Shown in pieces: positions 1 to 10,304 of a stretch of DNA of 64,000 nt. The notes beneath the pieces were generated by a model. It saw only the letters and a list, made by a program, of their open reading frames with translations, made no database searches and had not been told where the DNA came from. The position numbers and the translations under genes were made by a program. The first letter of the stretch is position 1; each line of letters begins with the position of its first letter. This DNA comes from Palsa-360 sp963719875 (GTDB taxonomy: Bacteria > Acidobacteriota > Terriglobia > Acidiferrales > UBA7541), in the NCBI GenBank assembly GCA_963719875.1, contig CAVRDJ010000002.1, forward strand, positions 1,178,001 to 1,242,000, read 5' to 3'.

Positions 1-93
1 GCGCCGGTGGTGCAGGTAAAGCCACAGGGCAGCGGCTGCGAGTCCGGCCCACACGACCGCGATCTCCGCGGGGCTGAGCGCCAGCCAGTTCAT
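1..93 (-). CDS. N-terminus of a BatA/VWA-like membrane protein (partial)
   Basis: Only the first 31 codons are present; the gene runs off the left edge. The peptide starts MNWLALSPAEIAVVWAG and forms one hydrophobic segment ending in a basic stretch (LYLHHRR), as at the N-terminus of BatA-type or N-terminal double-transmembrane proteins. Its ATG overlaps the TGA of the DUF58 gene (ATGA), so the two are translationally coupled. MoxR-DUF58-BatA is a common bacterial gene order. The family assignment rests on this context and the hydrophobic N-terminus only. Confidence 0.6.
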   Translation of the reverse strand, partial: MNWLALSPAEIAVVWAGLAAAALWLYLHHRR

Positions 94-986
94 GCCAGCA
101 CCTGCCCGCTGCGCAGGCTTCGCAGCACGAATTCCTGGTAGGCGATATTGGTCACCGCGCGCGCGTATCTTCCGCCGTTGCGGAGGGCCAGTCGCCGCAA
201 GCGCGCGGAAAATTCCTGGAATCTGCGCTCGTACAGCGCCGTGCTCTGCGGCGAACACTCCACGGTGCGCTGCGCCCCCGTCTCGGCGTCCTCCAAAATC
301 AGCTCTCCCGCCGCGGTGGGATGCTGCTCCTCGGCGCTGTGCACCTGGAGCAACACAAAATCGTGCCCGGCTGAACGCAGCATCTCGACGGCCCGTTCGC
401 AGCCTTGCTCATCGAAGAAATCGGAAATCAGGATGGCGATTCCCCGGGTAGAAAAACTGCTCATGAATTCCTTCACCGAGGCGAATAAATCCGTGCCGCC
501 TTGGCACGATTGATCGCTCAGGAATTGGAGCACCGGCCACAGCCGCTCGCGTCCGCCGGAAACGACCAGCGGTTTGTTCAGCCGGGTCGCGAACGGAATG
601 ACCGCGGTGGTGTCCAAGTGCAGCAGCGCCAAATACGCAAACGTCGCCGCGAGGCGCTGGGCATAGAGGAACTTCGATTCGCCCTCATCGCCAAATTCCA
701 TGGATTCGCTGCGGTCCAGCAAAATGCGCACGGGGATATGCTGCTCGGTTTCGTAAATCTTCAGGAAGAGTTTTCCCAGGCGCAGGTAGGCGCTCCAATC
801 CAGCGAACGAGGATCGTCGCCGAAGCTGTAGCGGCGGTAATCGGCGAATTCCAGACCGGGCCCGCGCGTGCGCGAGCGGTGCTCGGGGCCCACCGCGCCG
901 GACAGATTCGTGCGGCACAGCAGGGTGACCTGTTCCAGCGTCTTCAGGAATTCGCGGTCGAGCAAGAGAGGAGAAGTTGTGGCCAT
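90..986 (-). CDS. DUF58 domain protein (MoxR-associated, VWA-like fold)
   Basis: A 298-residue cytoplasmic-type protein. Residues 41-70 carry the DUF58 signature (GPGLEFADYRRYSFGDDPRS followed by LDW). Residues 91-95 are DRSES, the DxSxS start of a MIDAS-like metal site, in a von Willebrand factor A-like fold running to about residue 220. DUF58 proteins are usually encoded directly after a MoxR AAA+ ATPase and before BatA-type membrane proteins, which is the arrangement here. The module is thought to assemble or activate envelope or metal-dependent complexes; the client in this organism is unknown. A palindromic repeat lies between this gene and moxR. Confidence 0.9.
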   Translation of the reverse strand: MATTSPLLLDREFLKTLEQVTLLCRTNLSGAVGPEHRSRTRGPGLEFADYRRYSFGDDPRSLDWSAYLRLGKLFLKIYETEQHIPVRILLDRSESMEFGDEGESKFLYAQRLAATFAYLALLHLDTTAVIPFATRLNKPLVVSGGRERLWPVLQFLSDQSCQGGTDLFASVKEFMSSFSTRGIAILISDFFDEQGCERAVEMLRSAGHDFVLLQVHSAEEQHPTAAGELILEDAETGAQRTVECSPQSTALYERRFQEFSARLRRLALRNGGRYARAVTNIAYQEFVLRSLRSGQVLA

Positions 987-1002
987 CGGGTCAAGCCCTT
1001 CG

Positions 1003-1073
1003 TAGCGCGGGCTTCAGCCTGCGGGGGTTCGACCTTGCAAGAACTAACCCCCGCAGGCTGAAGCCCGCGCTAC
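1003..1073. repeat. Family A intergenic nested palindrome, copy 1
   Basis: Arms begin TAGCGCGGGCTTCAGCCTGC and end with the inverted copy, separated by a spacer containing TTGCAAGAACTA. Each arm has its own small hairpin, GGC-TTCA-GCC. The element starts 7 bp after the moxR stop codon, between two genes of one apparent operon. Confidence 0.9.
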
Positions 1074-1080
1074 AAAAACC

Positions 1081-2100
1081 TCATTTCGCGCAGACCTTGC
1101 CGGCGATTTCTTCCAGCAAGTCGTCGGGCGCGCGGCCATCCGCCTGGGCTTCAAAGTTCAGGATGATGCGGTGGCGCAGGGCTGGCAGCATCAGCGCGCG
1201 AATGTCTTCCATGCTGACGTTGTAGCGGCCGTCCAGCAGCGCGCGCACTTTCCCGCCGAGGATCAACGTCTGCGCGCCGCGCGGCGAGCTCCCGTAGCGG
1301 ATGTACTTGCTGGCGAGGAGATTTTCGCGGTTCTCAGGATGCGTGGCCAGCGTGAGTTTCACGACGTACTCCTGCACGTGCGGCGCAACGGGAACCGTGC
1401 GCACGACTTTTCGCATCTCCTGAATTTGCATGCCGTTCACCACGGGGCATACGGTGGCCACCGTCCCCTGCGTCGTGCGGTCCAAAATGTCGTGCAGGTC
1501 CTCGCGCCCGGGATAGGGCACGCGCAGTTTGAACAGGAACCGGTCGAGCTGGGCTTCGGGCAGGGGATAGGTTCCTTCCATTTCGAGGGGGTTCTGGGTG
1601 GCCATCACGAAAAAGGGTTCTTCCAGCAGATGGGAGGTGTGGGCCACGGTCACCTGCTTTTCCTGCATGGCCTCGAGCAGCGCCGACTGGGTCTTCGGCG
1701 TGGCGCGATTAATTTCATCAGCAAGCAACAAATTAGTAAATATAGGCCCGGGCTGGAAGCCCAGCGATTTTCTGCCGTCCCCGTTTTCCTGCACCACGGA
1801 GGTGCCGATCACGTCGGCCGGCATCAAGTCGGGAGTGAACTGAATGCGCGAATATTTCAGCGCCACGGCCTGCGCCAGCGTGCGCACCAGCATCGTCTTC
1901 CCAAGGCCCGGCGCGCCTTCGAGCAGCACGTGCCCGCCGGCCAGCAGCGCGATCAGCACGCCGTCGACCACTTCCGTCTGGCCGACGATCGCCTTGGATA
2001 TTTCCCGGCGAACTTCCGCCATCTTTTCGGCGAGAAATTCCGCTTGTTGGCCGAGGGGCTGTCCGCCCATCTGGCCCTCCGTTCCCACCGAACTGGTCAT
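1081..2100 (-). CDS. MoxR family AAA+ ATPase
   Basis: A 339-residue AAA+ ATPase of the MoxR type. It has Walker A EGAPGLGKT at about residues 61-69, Walker B LLLADE at about 124-129, the sensor segment MATQNPLEMEGTYPLPEAQL and a C-terminal lid domain. MoxR ATPases act as chaperones for VWA/MIDAS proteins. This one is followed by DUF58 and a BatA-like gene on the same strand and preceded by a DUF4175-like membrane gene. The chosen ATG begins MTSSVGTEGQ; a longer N-terminus to 2136 is open but would add a basic, non-conserved stretch. Confidence 0.93.
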   Translation of the reverse strand: MTSSVGTEGQMGGQPLGQQAEFLAEKMAEVRREISKAIVGQTEVVDGVLIALLAGGHVLLEGAPGLGKTMLVRTLAQAVALKYSRIQFTPDLMPADVIGTSVVQENGDGRKSLGFQPGPIFTNLLLADEINRATPKTQSALLEAMQEKQVTVAHTSHLLEEPFFVMATQNPLEMEGTYPLPEAQLDRFLFKLRVPYPGREDLHDILDRTTQGTVATVCPVVNGMQIQEMRKVVRTVPVAPHVQEYVVKLTLATHPENRENLLASKYIRYGSSPRGAQTLILGGKVRALLDGRYNVSMEDIRALMLPALRHRIILNFEAQADGRAPDDLLEEIAGKVCAK

Positions 2101-2199
2101 GAATCCATCCTTGTTCTCGCGGGCTCCCCTTCGCAACTCCGGGTAAAAAAAGAGAGCCCGATCCCTTGGACCTTCCTGCGACTTCCCCGAGATTCTAGC

Positions 2200-3582
2200 T
2201 CAATGCGTTCCATTGTCCGCGTGTTCAAAATAACGCTGCACGTAAAAGCGGTAGCGAGCCGGGATATTTTCCTGCTCGGCGCCGTTGATGACGGCGTCCT
2301 TCTGGGGCGATAGATCGCGCACGGCAAGCTGGGCCGTGCCGGTCTCGGTCGCGATCTTCATTCGCGTCTGTTCCTTGAAACCGCTGGCCTCGAGCGCGAC
2401 CCGGTCAGGAATGGCGTTGACCGGATGCGTCTCCTGATCCTTTCGCAGTTCTTTGCTGCCTTGCTGGCTTCCGGCGCCTTCGCTGGCGGTTTGTGTGGCC
2501 TTCTGCTTGGCGTCGGAATTTCCCCGCGATTCGCCTCGTTTGTCGCTTTCCGTCGCGCCCGGCTGCTGCGAATTGCCCGATTGAGGCGTGCCCTGGCCGT
2601 TCGGCGGCTGCCGGTTCGCGCGATTGTTGGACTGCTGATTCGGCGAGTTCGACATCATGTTTTTCAGGGCCTGCATCAGAGACTGCCCCAGCGATTGGCG
2701 GCCCTCCTGTCCCTGCTGTTCCGATTGCTGCTGCGATTTGCTGTCCGCGTTATCGCTTCCGCTCTTGCCTTCTTGAGATTGCGAATTGCTGTCTTGCTGC
2801 CTGGCTTCGCCGGAGGGATTGCCTTCCTGATCGCCGGGCGCCTGCAACTGATCCTGCGGTTGGTCGCCCTCGCCCGCATCGGCCGTATCTTTTTGGTCTT
2901 CCGGGCCGGCTCCCTTGTCGTCGTTGGCCTTCCAAAGATCGTCGCTATTGGAAGCGGCGTCGCGCCGCGTTTCGTCTCCGGCCGCGTCCGGCTTCATCGT
3001 GACCAGGGCGATCGTCCTTTGGAGGTCTTTCTCCATCGCGTGCACAATCGGAGAAAAGATCGATTGCACCAGCTGCGAACGCGCCGTGGTTTGCAGCAGC
3101 GAAACGAGCGGCGGCCGGTGGTGGATGCGATAGGCGAACAATCCGGCCGCAATTAAGACAAGTACGAAAGCGCGCCTGAAATTTCCAGGCGACTGGACAG
3201 GAAAAAATCCGCGTGGATCCACCTTGGCCATACGCGCCAGAGCGTCTTTGCGCTGCTCGCCGACCATGCCATCCGGATCCTCGGTTCCGCCGAGATAGAC
3301 CGCCGTGGAGATCCGATCCTGAAGTCCGGCCGCGGAATCAAGGCGCCGCGCGGCTTCGTAATTGGAAACCCGATTCCGCCAGGTCCAAGCCAAAATGGCC
3401 GCCACGCCCACGGCTGCCAGGACGCCGACAAAAAACAGCACTCCCGCCAGTTTTGCGCTGACCATCCCAATGGCAATGAGCGCAATCAACAGCCAAACGA
3501 ACCATCGCGTCCAGCCGCGCAAAAGCGTGTTGGCCAGAATTCTTTGGCGGATGGTCCTGAGTTTGTCGAGGAGCCCGTGCAA
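2200..3582 (-). CDS. DUF4175-like membrane protein with a long Q/S/N-rich region
   Basis: Near the N-terminus are two hydrophobic segments (WTRWFVWLLIALIAIGMV and AGVLFFVGVLAAVGVAAILA), then NYEAARRLDSAAGLQDRIST, then a third hydrophobic segment (FVLVLIAAGLFAYRI). The central third is low-complexity (Q, S, N, D, G, K rich). The C-terminus (NIPARYRFYVQRYFEH) resembles the end of DUF4175-type proteins found beside MoxR/DUF58 genes. The start is uncertain: no in-frame ATG precedes the first membrane segment. I chose a TTG giving MHGLLDKLRTIRQRILANTL because related proteins begin close to such a segment; the frame is open to 3771. Molecular role unknown. Confidence 0.65.
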   Translation of the reverse strand: MHGLLDKLRTIRQRILANTLLRGWTRWFVWLLIALIAIGMVSAKLAGVLFFVGVLAAVGVAAILAWTWRNRVSNYEAARRLDSAAGLQDRISTAVYLGGTEDPDGMVGEQRKDALARMAKVDPRGFFPVQSPGNFRRAFVLVLIAAGLFAYRIHHRPPLVSLLQTTARSQLVQSIFSPIVHAMEKDLQRTIALVTMKPDAAGDETRRDAASNSDDLWKANDDKGAGPEDQKDTADAGEGDQPQDQLQAPGDQEGNPSGEARQQDSNSQSQEGKSGSDNADSKSQQQSEQQGQEGRQSLGQSLMQALKNMMSNSPNQQSNNRANRQPPNGQGTPQSGNSQQPGATESDKRGESRGNSDAKQKATQTASEGAGSQQGSKELRKDQETHPVNAIPDRVALEASGFKEQTRMKIATETGTAQLAVRDLSPQKDAVINGAEQENIPARYRFYVQRYFEHADNGTH

Positions 3583-4110
3583 TTCGGGCGAGCAGGGTCG
3601 CTGGTCAAAAGCCCGGGCAAACAAAATCTGACTCTGGTGGGTTTGCTTCCAATTCCTGGATTTGATTTGCCGCCAAAAGTCTCCCAACGCGGAGAAGCAG
3701 GCCGTCCCGGAAAACTTACCGGAACCCACCAAATAGTTCTTCTCGCGAAGGGGCAAAGGTAGCCTCCCCAAAGGTTCGGCCAGGGCGCTTACTAGTACAA
3801 ATCTACTCCAAGATTCCCGCTTTCCATACTAATTCCGTCACAAAATCGGATCAAACTACGTGATTTGTTACATATCCAAATCCAATCGGCAAGAGGAACT
3901 GAAGCAGGCAAGTACCCACATACTTAGATGCCATTTGCGGCGCGAAGGTGGTGCAAAACAAGGGCCTTCGTTCGAACCTGTTCCCGCCAGCCGCCGCGAA
4001 TTATGCAACAAATTGCCGCTTTGCGGCAGGTAAATACCAAAATTACTGGATCATGCGGGGATGGCGGCATCCTGTCAAGGTCCTGGAGCTCGCGGGTAAC
4101 CAGCTTCCGC
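3583..4110. other. Intergenic region, no gene seen
   Basis: About 530 bp between the DUF4175-like gene and ridA, both on the minus strand. It becomes AT-rich around 3790-3910, where a promoter for the MoxR module could lie, but I could not define one with a convincing -35/-10 pair. The first ~190 bp are open in the frame of the downstream gene and may be an N-terminal extension of it. Confidence 0.4.
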
Positions 4111-4488
4111 TCAAAGCAACGCGATGAGGTCGATTTCGACACGCACATTTCTGGGGAGCCGGGCCACCTCGACGGTGGACCGCGCCGGCGGGTGCGTCGC
4201 GAAATAGCGCGAGTACACTTCGTTCATGGCGACAAAGTCGTTCATGTCGGCCAAAAATACGGTGGTCTTGACCACGCGCTGAAGGGAGGATCCTGCCGCT
4301 TCCACGACGCCCTTCAAATTTTCGAGGACGCGTTCGGTCTGCACCGCGGCGTCTCCTTCCACCACTTGCTGCGTCTTCGGATCGAGCGGGATTTGGCCGG
4401 AGAGAAACACAAATCCGTTAGCGCGGATGGCTTGCGAATAGGGGCCGATGGCTTTCGGCCCTCGATCGGTTGCGACGGTTTCGATCAC
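4111..4488 (-). CDS. ridA: RidA family enamine/imine deaminase
   Basis: A 125-residue protein covering the whole YjgF/YER057c/UK114 fold. It has the family segments AIGPYSQAI near the N-terminus, FLSGQIPLDP, the conserved Arg in PPARSTVEVARLPRNV and a C-terminal VEIDLIALL. RidA hydrolyses reactive 2-aminoacrylate and related enamines made by PLP enzymes such as threonine dehydratase. The start is GTG, with a strong AGGAGG about 6 nt upstream. It is the last gene of the long minus-strand run from Rel and follows the M1-like lipoprotein. Confidence 0.95.
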   Translation of the reverse strand: MIETVATDRGPKAIGPYSQAIRANGFVFLSGQIPLDPKTQQVVEGDAAVQTERVLENLKGVVEAAGSSLQRVVKTTVFLADMNDFVAMNEVYSRYFATHPPARSTVEVARLPRNVRVEIDLIALL

Positions 4489-4524
4489 GCGATCCTCCTA
4501 TACGTCAGTTTTCGCCGGGCGATT

Positions 4525-4591
4525 GTAGCGCCAACCTTCAGGTTGGCATTTTGGAATCACGCGAATGCCCGCCTGAAGGCGGGCGCTACAG
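4525..4591. repeat. Family B intergenic nested palindrome, copy 1
   Basis: Outer ends are GTAGCGC and GCGCTAC. The left arm is the hairpin CCAACC-TTCA-GGTTGG and the right arm GCCCGCC-TGAA-GGCGGGC. The two arm stems differ in sequence, so each folds alone better than it pairs with the other. Confidence 0.85.
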
Positions 4592-4618
4592 CACGCCTCG
4601 TCTGCTACCTTCGCCCTA

Positions 4619-6091
4619 CTATTGAAGCCCGGCGTTTGAAGACTTCTGATAGCGCGCGCGAAAATCATCGGGAATGCCCGGTTGAACGAGCCAGGTACGA
4701 AACATTTCCGCCAGGTCTTTCCCCGAAGCGGATTCCGTCGCGGCCAAGAGGTCCACATAGCTGGTGTCGCTCCCCGCGCGGTCCTGAATGATCTCGCGCA
4801 GTGCGGTGCGCATGTTGTCACGGCCGCACAAATCTTCCAACGCCACAAAAAATAACGCCGCGCGGTAACCTGTCGAAATTCGCTCGGCACGCGAATAGCC
4901 GGCCGGCGGTTCCATCAGCCGTTTGTCGGGCGCCGCGGCGCGGGCTTCCTCGTAGCGATCGATCAGGGACGCGACCATGCCGCGCCGCTGGTCCGGCCCG
5001 CGGCCCTCGGCGGCTATCACCAGGCCGAACAGTCCCGCGCCGCGGCCCATCAGGATCTGCGCTTCCGGGCCCGGGCGAACGCGCCAGCCGAACCAGGTTC
5101 GCGTCAGTTCGTATTCGGCGAGCTGCAGCACTGCCTCGCTGGCGATGCCCTGTTGGAAGGTTCGAGGATCGAGCAACACGCCCAGCGGAAAGGAAACTCC
5201 CCCGGGATCAAGAGAAGGGCCGAATTCGGCAGGCAAGACGGCCGGCGCCTCCGCGATTCGGACGGGAGTTTTACTATTGGAAGCCGGGCCAAAGAATTCC
5301 GTGAGCGTTTTCATGGATGACGAAAGGCGCTCTGCCGCTCTCTGCGCCGCCGGGGCGTCTATTGGGTTGAAGGTCCAGAACTGGACTTCGCCTTGTCGCG
5401 ACTGGATAACCTTCTCCTGGTAACGGCCCGCGACAACGTACGGAAGAAAATCCTGGTCCGGGTTGATCAAGAAACGCCGGACAACATAACTACCATCCGC
5501 AGTGCGCTTGAGAGCTTTGCCCGGGGCGAGAACGCGAAAATCTGGCGGCGCAAATACCGTCAGAAGCTCCTTGGCTGGATTCTCTCCACCACTGGCAAAA
5601 ACACCGTTGGGCGTCTGCCAGACCGGGAGTGCCGTTTCGTCGGCAACAAAGAAACCGTCCGGCGATGCGACAATCGTTCCACGCGCCGAGGACTGCGGCA
5701 CCAGATCCCATTCCGTGACGACTCTGCGTTTCTCATTCTGATTCCAGGGAGGATCGAAGGGCGCGCGCATCATCCGGACATCTGTTCCCGAACTGCGCTG
5801 CGGAGAAACTTCCGCGCCCTCGATGATGACGCGCAGATTCTGCTCGCCAAACACCGGTCCTTCGGGCAAGCGAACTTCAAGGGAGCGCAGCGGACGATCG
5901 CCGGCATTTTCGAGTTCGTCGGCGACATGAAAATGGATGCGGCCCGGCGCAGCGCCGGAAACAAGAATCTCCGCTTGCCGATCGGCAAATTGATAGCCTG
6001 GCCCAAGGGGCTGCACGCAGCCCGCCGCGAGAAATGTCCACGCGCCCAGGGCCACGCCAAAAGAGATTCGCGACCTTGATTCCGCAAGCAA
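4619..6091 (-). CDS. M1-peptidase-like lipoprotein with a lost zinc site
   Basis: About 490 residues with an N-terminal hydrophobic stretch ending in the lipobox LAAGC (Cys25), so probably a lipoprotein. The layout follows M1 aminopeptidases: a beta-rich N-terminal half, then a helical catalytic half. Where M1 enzymes have HEXXH followed by WFG and a downstream NEG, this protein reads AEYELTRTWFGWRVRP (residues 325-340) and then LMGRGAGLF. Both zinc His are Tyr327 and Arg331, and the third ligand Glu is missing, so zinc hydrolysis is not expected. The start appears to be TTG at 6091; an internal GTG 12 codons later would still give a signal sequence. Likely a binding or scaffold role; the true function is unknown. 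Confidence 0.7.
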   Translation of the reverse strand: MLAESRSRISFGVALGAWTFLAAGCVQPLGPGYQFADRQAEILVSGAAPGRIHFHVADELENAGDRPLRSLEVRLPEGPVFGEQNLRVIIEGAEVSPQRSSGTDVRMMRAPFDPPWNQNEKRRVVTEWDLVPQSSARGTIVASPDGFFVADETALPVWQTPNGVFASGGENPAKELLTVFAPPDFRVLAPGKALKRTADGSYVVRRFLINPDQDFLPYVVAGRYQEKVIQSRQGEVQFWTFNPIDAPAAQRAAERLSSSMKTLTEFFGPASNSKTPVRIAEAPAVLPAEFGPSLDPGGVSFPLGVLLDPRTFQQGIASEAVLQLAEYELTRTWFGWRVRPGPEAQILMGRGAGLFGLVIAAEGRGPDQRRGMVASLIDRYEEARAAAPDKRLMEPPAGYSRAERISTGYRAALFFVALEDLCGRDNMRTALREIIQDRAGSDTSYVDLLAATESASGKDLAEMFRTWLVQPGIPDDFRARYQKSSNAGLQ

Positions 6092-6210
6092 GATGAAGTG
6101 ATTCTACCGGGGCGAAGGTTGCCGGTCAAAACTTGCGTGTCTGCGATTCTTGCCAAAGATTTAGATTCTTCCTGACACATATAAAACTATTAGGGTGGTG
6201 TTCGCGGTTT

Positions 6211-6287
6211 CGTGGCGCCGGCGTCTCGCCGGCGTTTTTGCATTGTGTGGACATCAGAAAAATCGCCGGCGAGACGCCGGCGCCACG
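6211..6287. repeat. Family C nested palindrome (CGCCGGCGTCTCGCCGGCG type)
   Basis: Arms CGTGGCGCCGGCGTCTCGCC and its inverse flank a spacer of about 25 nt. Each arm folds alone (CGCCGGCG-TCT-CGCCGGCG). It lies between the M1-like lipoprotein gene and def; both genes are on the minus strand. Confidence 0.85.
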
Positions 6288-6344
6288 AAAAGCAATTACG
6301 CGCAGCGAAATTCGTTCGCCGCGCTCTTTGATGGGCAATATTGG

Positions 6345-6950
6345 TTAGCTCGATTTCAATTCGAGTTCCAATTTGATCTCGTTCACGGGCTTGCCCTTCC
6401 AGAACTCCGTCAAATTTTGCATCGATGTGAAGGATCGCGTCCGCATACGGTCAATGTAAAGCGTGCCGTTCAGGTGATCGATCTCGTGCTGCAAGATCCG
6501 CGCATACCATCCTGAGGCCTCGATGATTTTGTGCTCACCGCGCTCGTCCAGGCAGCTGACGCGCACGGCGCGCGCCCGCGGAACCAAAGCCGTAAAGCCC
6601 GAAAGGCTCAGGCAACCCTCGAAGAACTCGGCTTTTTCGTCTCCCATTTCCTCGATGGCCGGATTGATGACGGCATGAAATGGAACGGGGCGGCGCTCGC
6701 GCTCCTGCAGCAGCGCTTCCGAAACATCTTTGTGATATTCCTCGCGGTCTTCGATCACTGCAAGTTGCAGCGCGAGCCCCAACTGCGGCGCCGCGAGTCC
6801 CACGCCGGGAACTTCGTGCATGCACGCTCGCATGGATTCGATCAATTTCCGGATTTCGCGGCTGCCGATTTCCGCGGGGGTCAGAGGGCGGGCACGCTGC
6901 CGCAGAACGGGATTTCCGGCCTGTACGATTTCAAGTTTCACAGGATTCAC
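6345..6950 (-). CDS. def: Peptide deformylase
   Basis: A 201-residue Fe2+/Zn2+ hydrolase that removes the formyl group from nascent proteins. All three family motifs are present: motif I GVGLAAPQLG, motif II EGCLSLSG with the metal Cys, and motif III QHEIDHLNG with the two metal His and catalytic Glu. The start is GTG (MNPVKLEIVQAGNPVLRQRA). The region between motifs I and II (EEYHKDVSEALLQERERRPV) is longer than in E. coli Def. It is not next to fmt here; its neighbours are a small lipoprotein gene and the M1-like lipoprotein gene. Confidence 0.96.
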   Translation of the reverse strand: MNPVKLEIVQAGNPVLRQRARPLTPAEIGSREIRKLIESMRACMHEVPGVGLAAPQLGLALQLAVIEDREEYHKDVSEALLQERERRPVPFHAVINPAIEEMGDEKAEFFEGCLSLSGFTALVPRARAVRVSCLDERGEHKIIEASGWYARILQHEIDHLNGTLYIDRMRTRSFTSMQNLTEFWKGKPVNEIKLELELKSS

Positions 6951-7063
6951 AGTTTCCGCTCGTGAGCCGAAGCAATACGCGCGCTCATGGATTTCATTTC
7001 AAACTGCGAGGATATACGGGAAGGGCGCCGCCACAAAATAAAATCCTCACAAGGAAACAATCG

Positions 7064-7705
7064 TCAGCCCTTCTTGTGGGAGTGTCCCTGATATACGAAT
7101 CTATGGCCTCCGGCGGCGCGATCGCGCTGCGCAATATAGTTGGAAGCGGTCTGGTCGGAATCGCCCCTCTGAACCATTTCCAGGATCGTCAAGTCGCTCG
7201 CGCCGGTGTTCTTCAATTCCGCGAGCTTCTCCCCGGAGAGCGCCGTCAGGCCCTGCGACCGGCGTTGCGCAACGGCCAGAATGACCTTGTCGGAAAGGCC
7301 CGCCATGCGGATCGCGCGAGCCTCTCCAGCCCACAGACCCATTTGATTGAGGCGCGCAAGCTGCAGGACGGTTTCTTCAGACGACCCGGCATTCAGCAAA
7401 TCCGCGATGGATTGCCCGTCCGCAAACGGCGTTTTGTGATCGCGAGCGAGCTGGATCAAGACAACGCTGGCTGGATCGGTTAGGCCAGCCTGGTGGGCCT
7501 TTGCGAGCTCTCCGACTTCTGCGTTGGAGACATTCAGGGTCTTCAGTTGCGGGACACTGTCGAGCCACATGGCCATCTGGTTGGCTTGGTCCGCGTCCGG
7601 CTTCTGGGCGGGCTTGCAGGAGTACAAGAGAACGATCGAGGCCAGCAGCAATCCACACGGCAGACGGCGGGCAAGTGGAAAACGACATGGGCGCACAGAG
7701 GGCAT
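7064..7705 (-). CDS. Small lipoprotein of unknown function
   Basis: 213 residues. The N-terminus is basic, followed by the hydrophobic stretch LPCGLLLASIVLLYSC ending at a likely lipobox Cys. The rest is mostly helical and repetitive, with several short degenerate units of the form (V/A)xxLxxAGxS(D/E)xxIL, for example IADLLNAGSSEETVLQLA and AIRMAGLSDKVILAVA. Such units occur in uncharacterised acidobacterial envelope proteins. I recognise no catalytic motif. It lies between rel and def on the same strand. Confidence 0.7.
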   Translation of the reverse strand: MPSVRPCRFPLARRLPCGLLLASIVLLYSCKPAQKPDADQANQMAMWLDSVPQLKTLNVSNAEVGELAKAHQAGLTDPASVVLIQLARDHKTPFADGQSIADLLNAGSSEETVLQLARLNQMGLWAGEARAIRMAGLSDKVILAVAQRRSQGLTALSGEKLAELKNTGASDLTILEMVQRGDSDQTASNYIAQRDRAAGGHRFVYQGHSHKKG

Positions 7706-7769
7706 TTTTCAATTGTAACCGAGGGGGCAGGCAGTGAAGTTGGCGTGTGCCTCGAAGATTAACTGGTTA

Positions 7770-7873
7770 GTAGCACAGCCACTCTTGGCTGTGCGGTTTT
7801 AGGAGACCCTGATACAGGCGGTATGACTCAACAACAATCGCGAAACCCGCACAGGCAAGAGTGCCTGTGCTAC

Positions 7874-7875
<2 letters not shown>
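7770..7875. repeat. Family F nested palindrome, copy 1
   Basis: The left arm is TAGCACAGCCACTCTTGGCT with the inner hairpin AGCCA-CTCT-TGGCT; the right arm (GCACAGGCAAGAGTGCCTGT then GCTACT) is its approximate inverse. The spacer is about 55 nt, longer than in other elements. It abuts the stop codon of rel. Confidence 0.75.
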
Positions 7876-10117
<2,242 letters not shown>

Positions 10118-10244
10118 GTCCTTGTATTTTATGTCTATTTGATGCCCCAGGGGAGAAAAGAGTTCTTGGGGTGCCTTACGTGAGCCGGGCGCACGGTAGG
10201 ACGGACTTCAGTCGGTCGCACTTGTGCTAGGACCGCAAAACGAA

Positions 10245-10268
10245 AAGCGGCCCATTGCCGGGCCGCTT
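10245..10268 (-). terminator. Rho-independent terminator after the TPR lipoprotein gene
   Basis: On the minus strand the sequence is AAGCGGCCC, a 6-nt loop, GGGCCGCTT, then TTCGTTTTG: a perfect 9-bp stem with a T-rich tail. It lies about 37 bp past the stop codon of the TPR gene and upstream of rel. Confidence 0.75.
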
Positions 10269-10304
10269 CGTCTTGAAACTCGGGATCAACTCGCCGGCCG
10301 TCTG

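Noticed and set aside
501..1061. Open frame on the plus strand opposite the DUF58 gene
   Set aside because: It mirrors the DUF58 coding frame on the other strand, has no family features and no ribosome-binding site; an antisense shadow of high-GC coding DNA.
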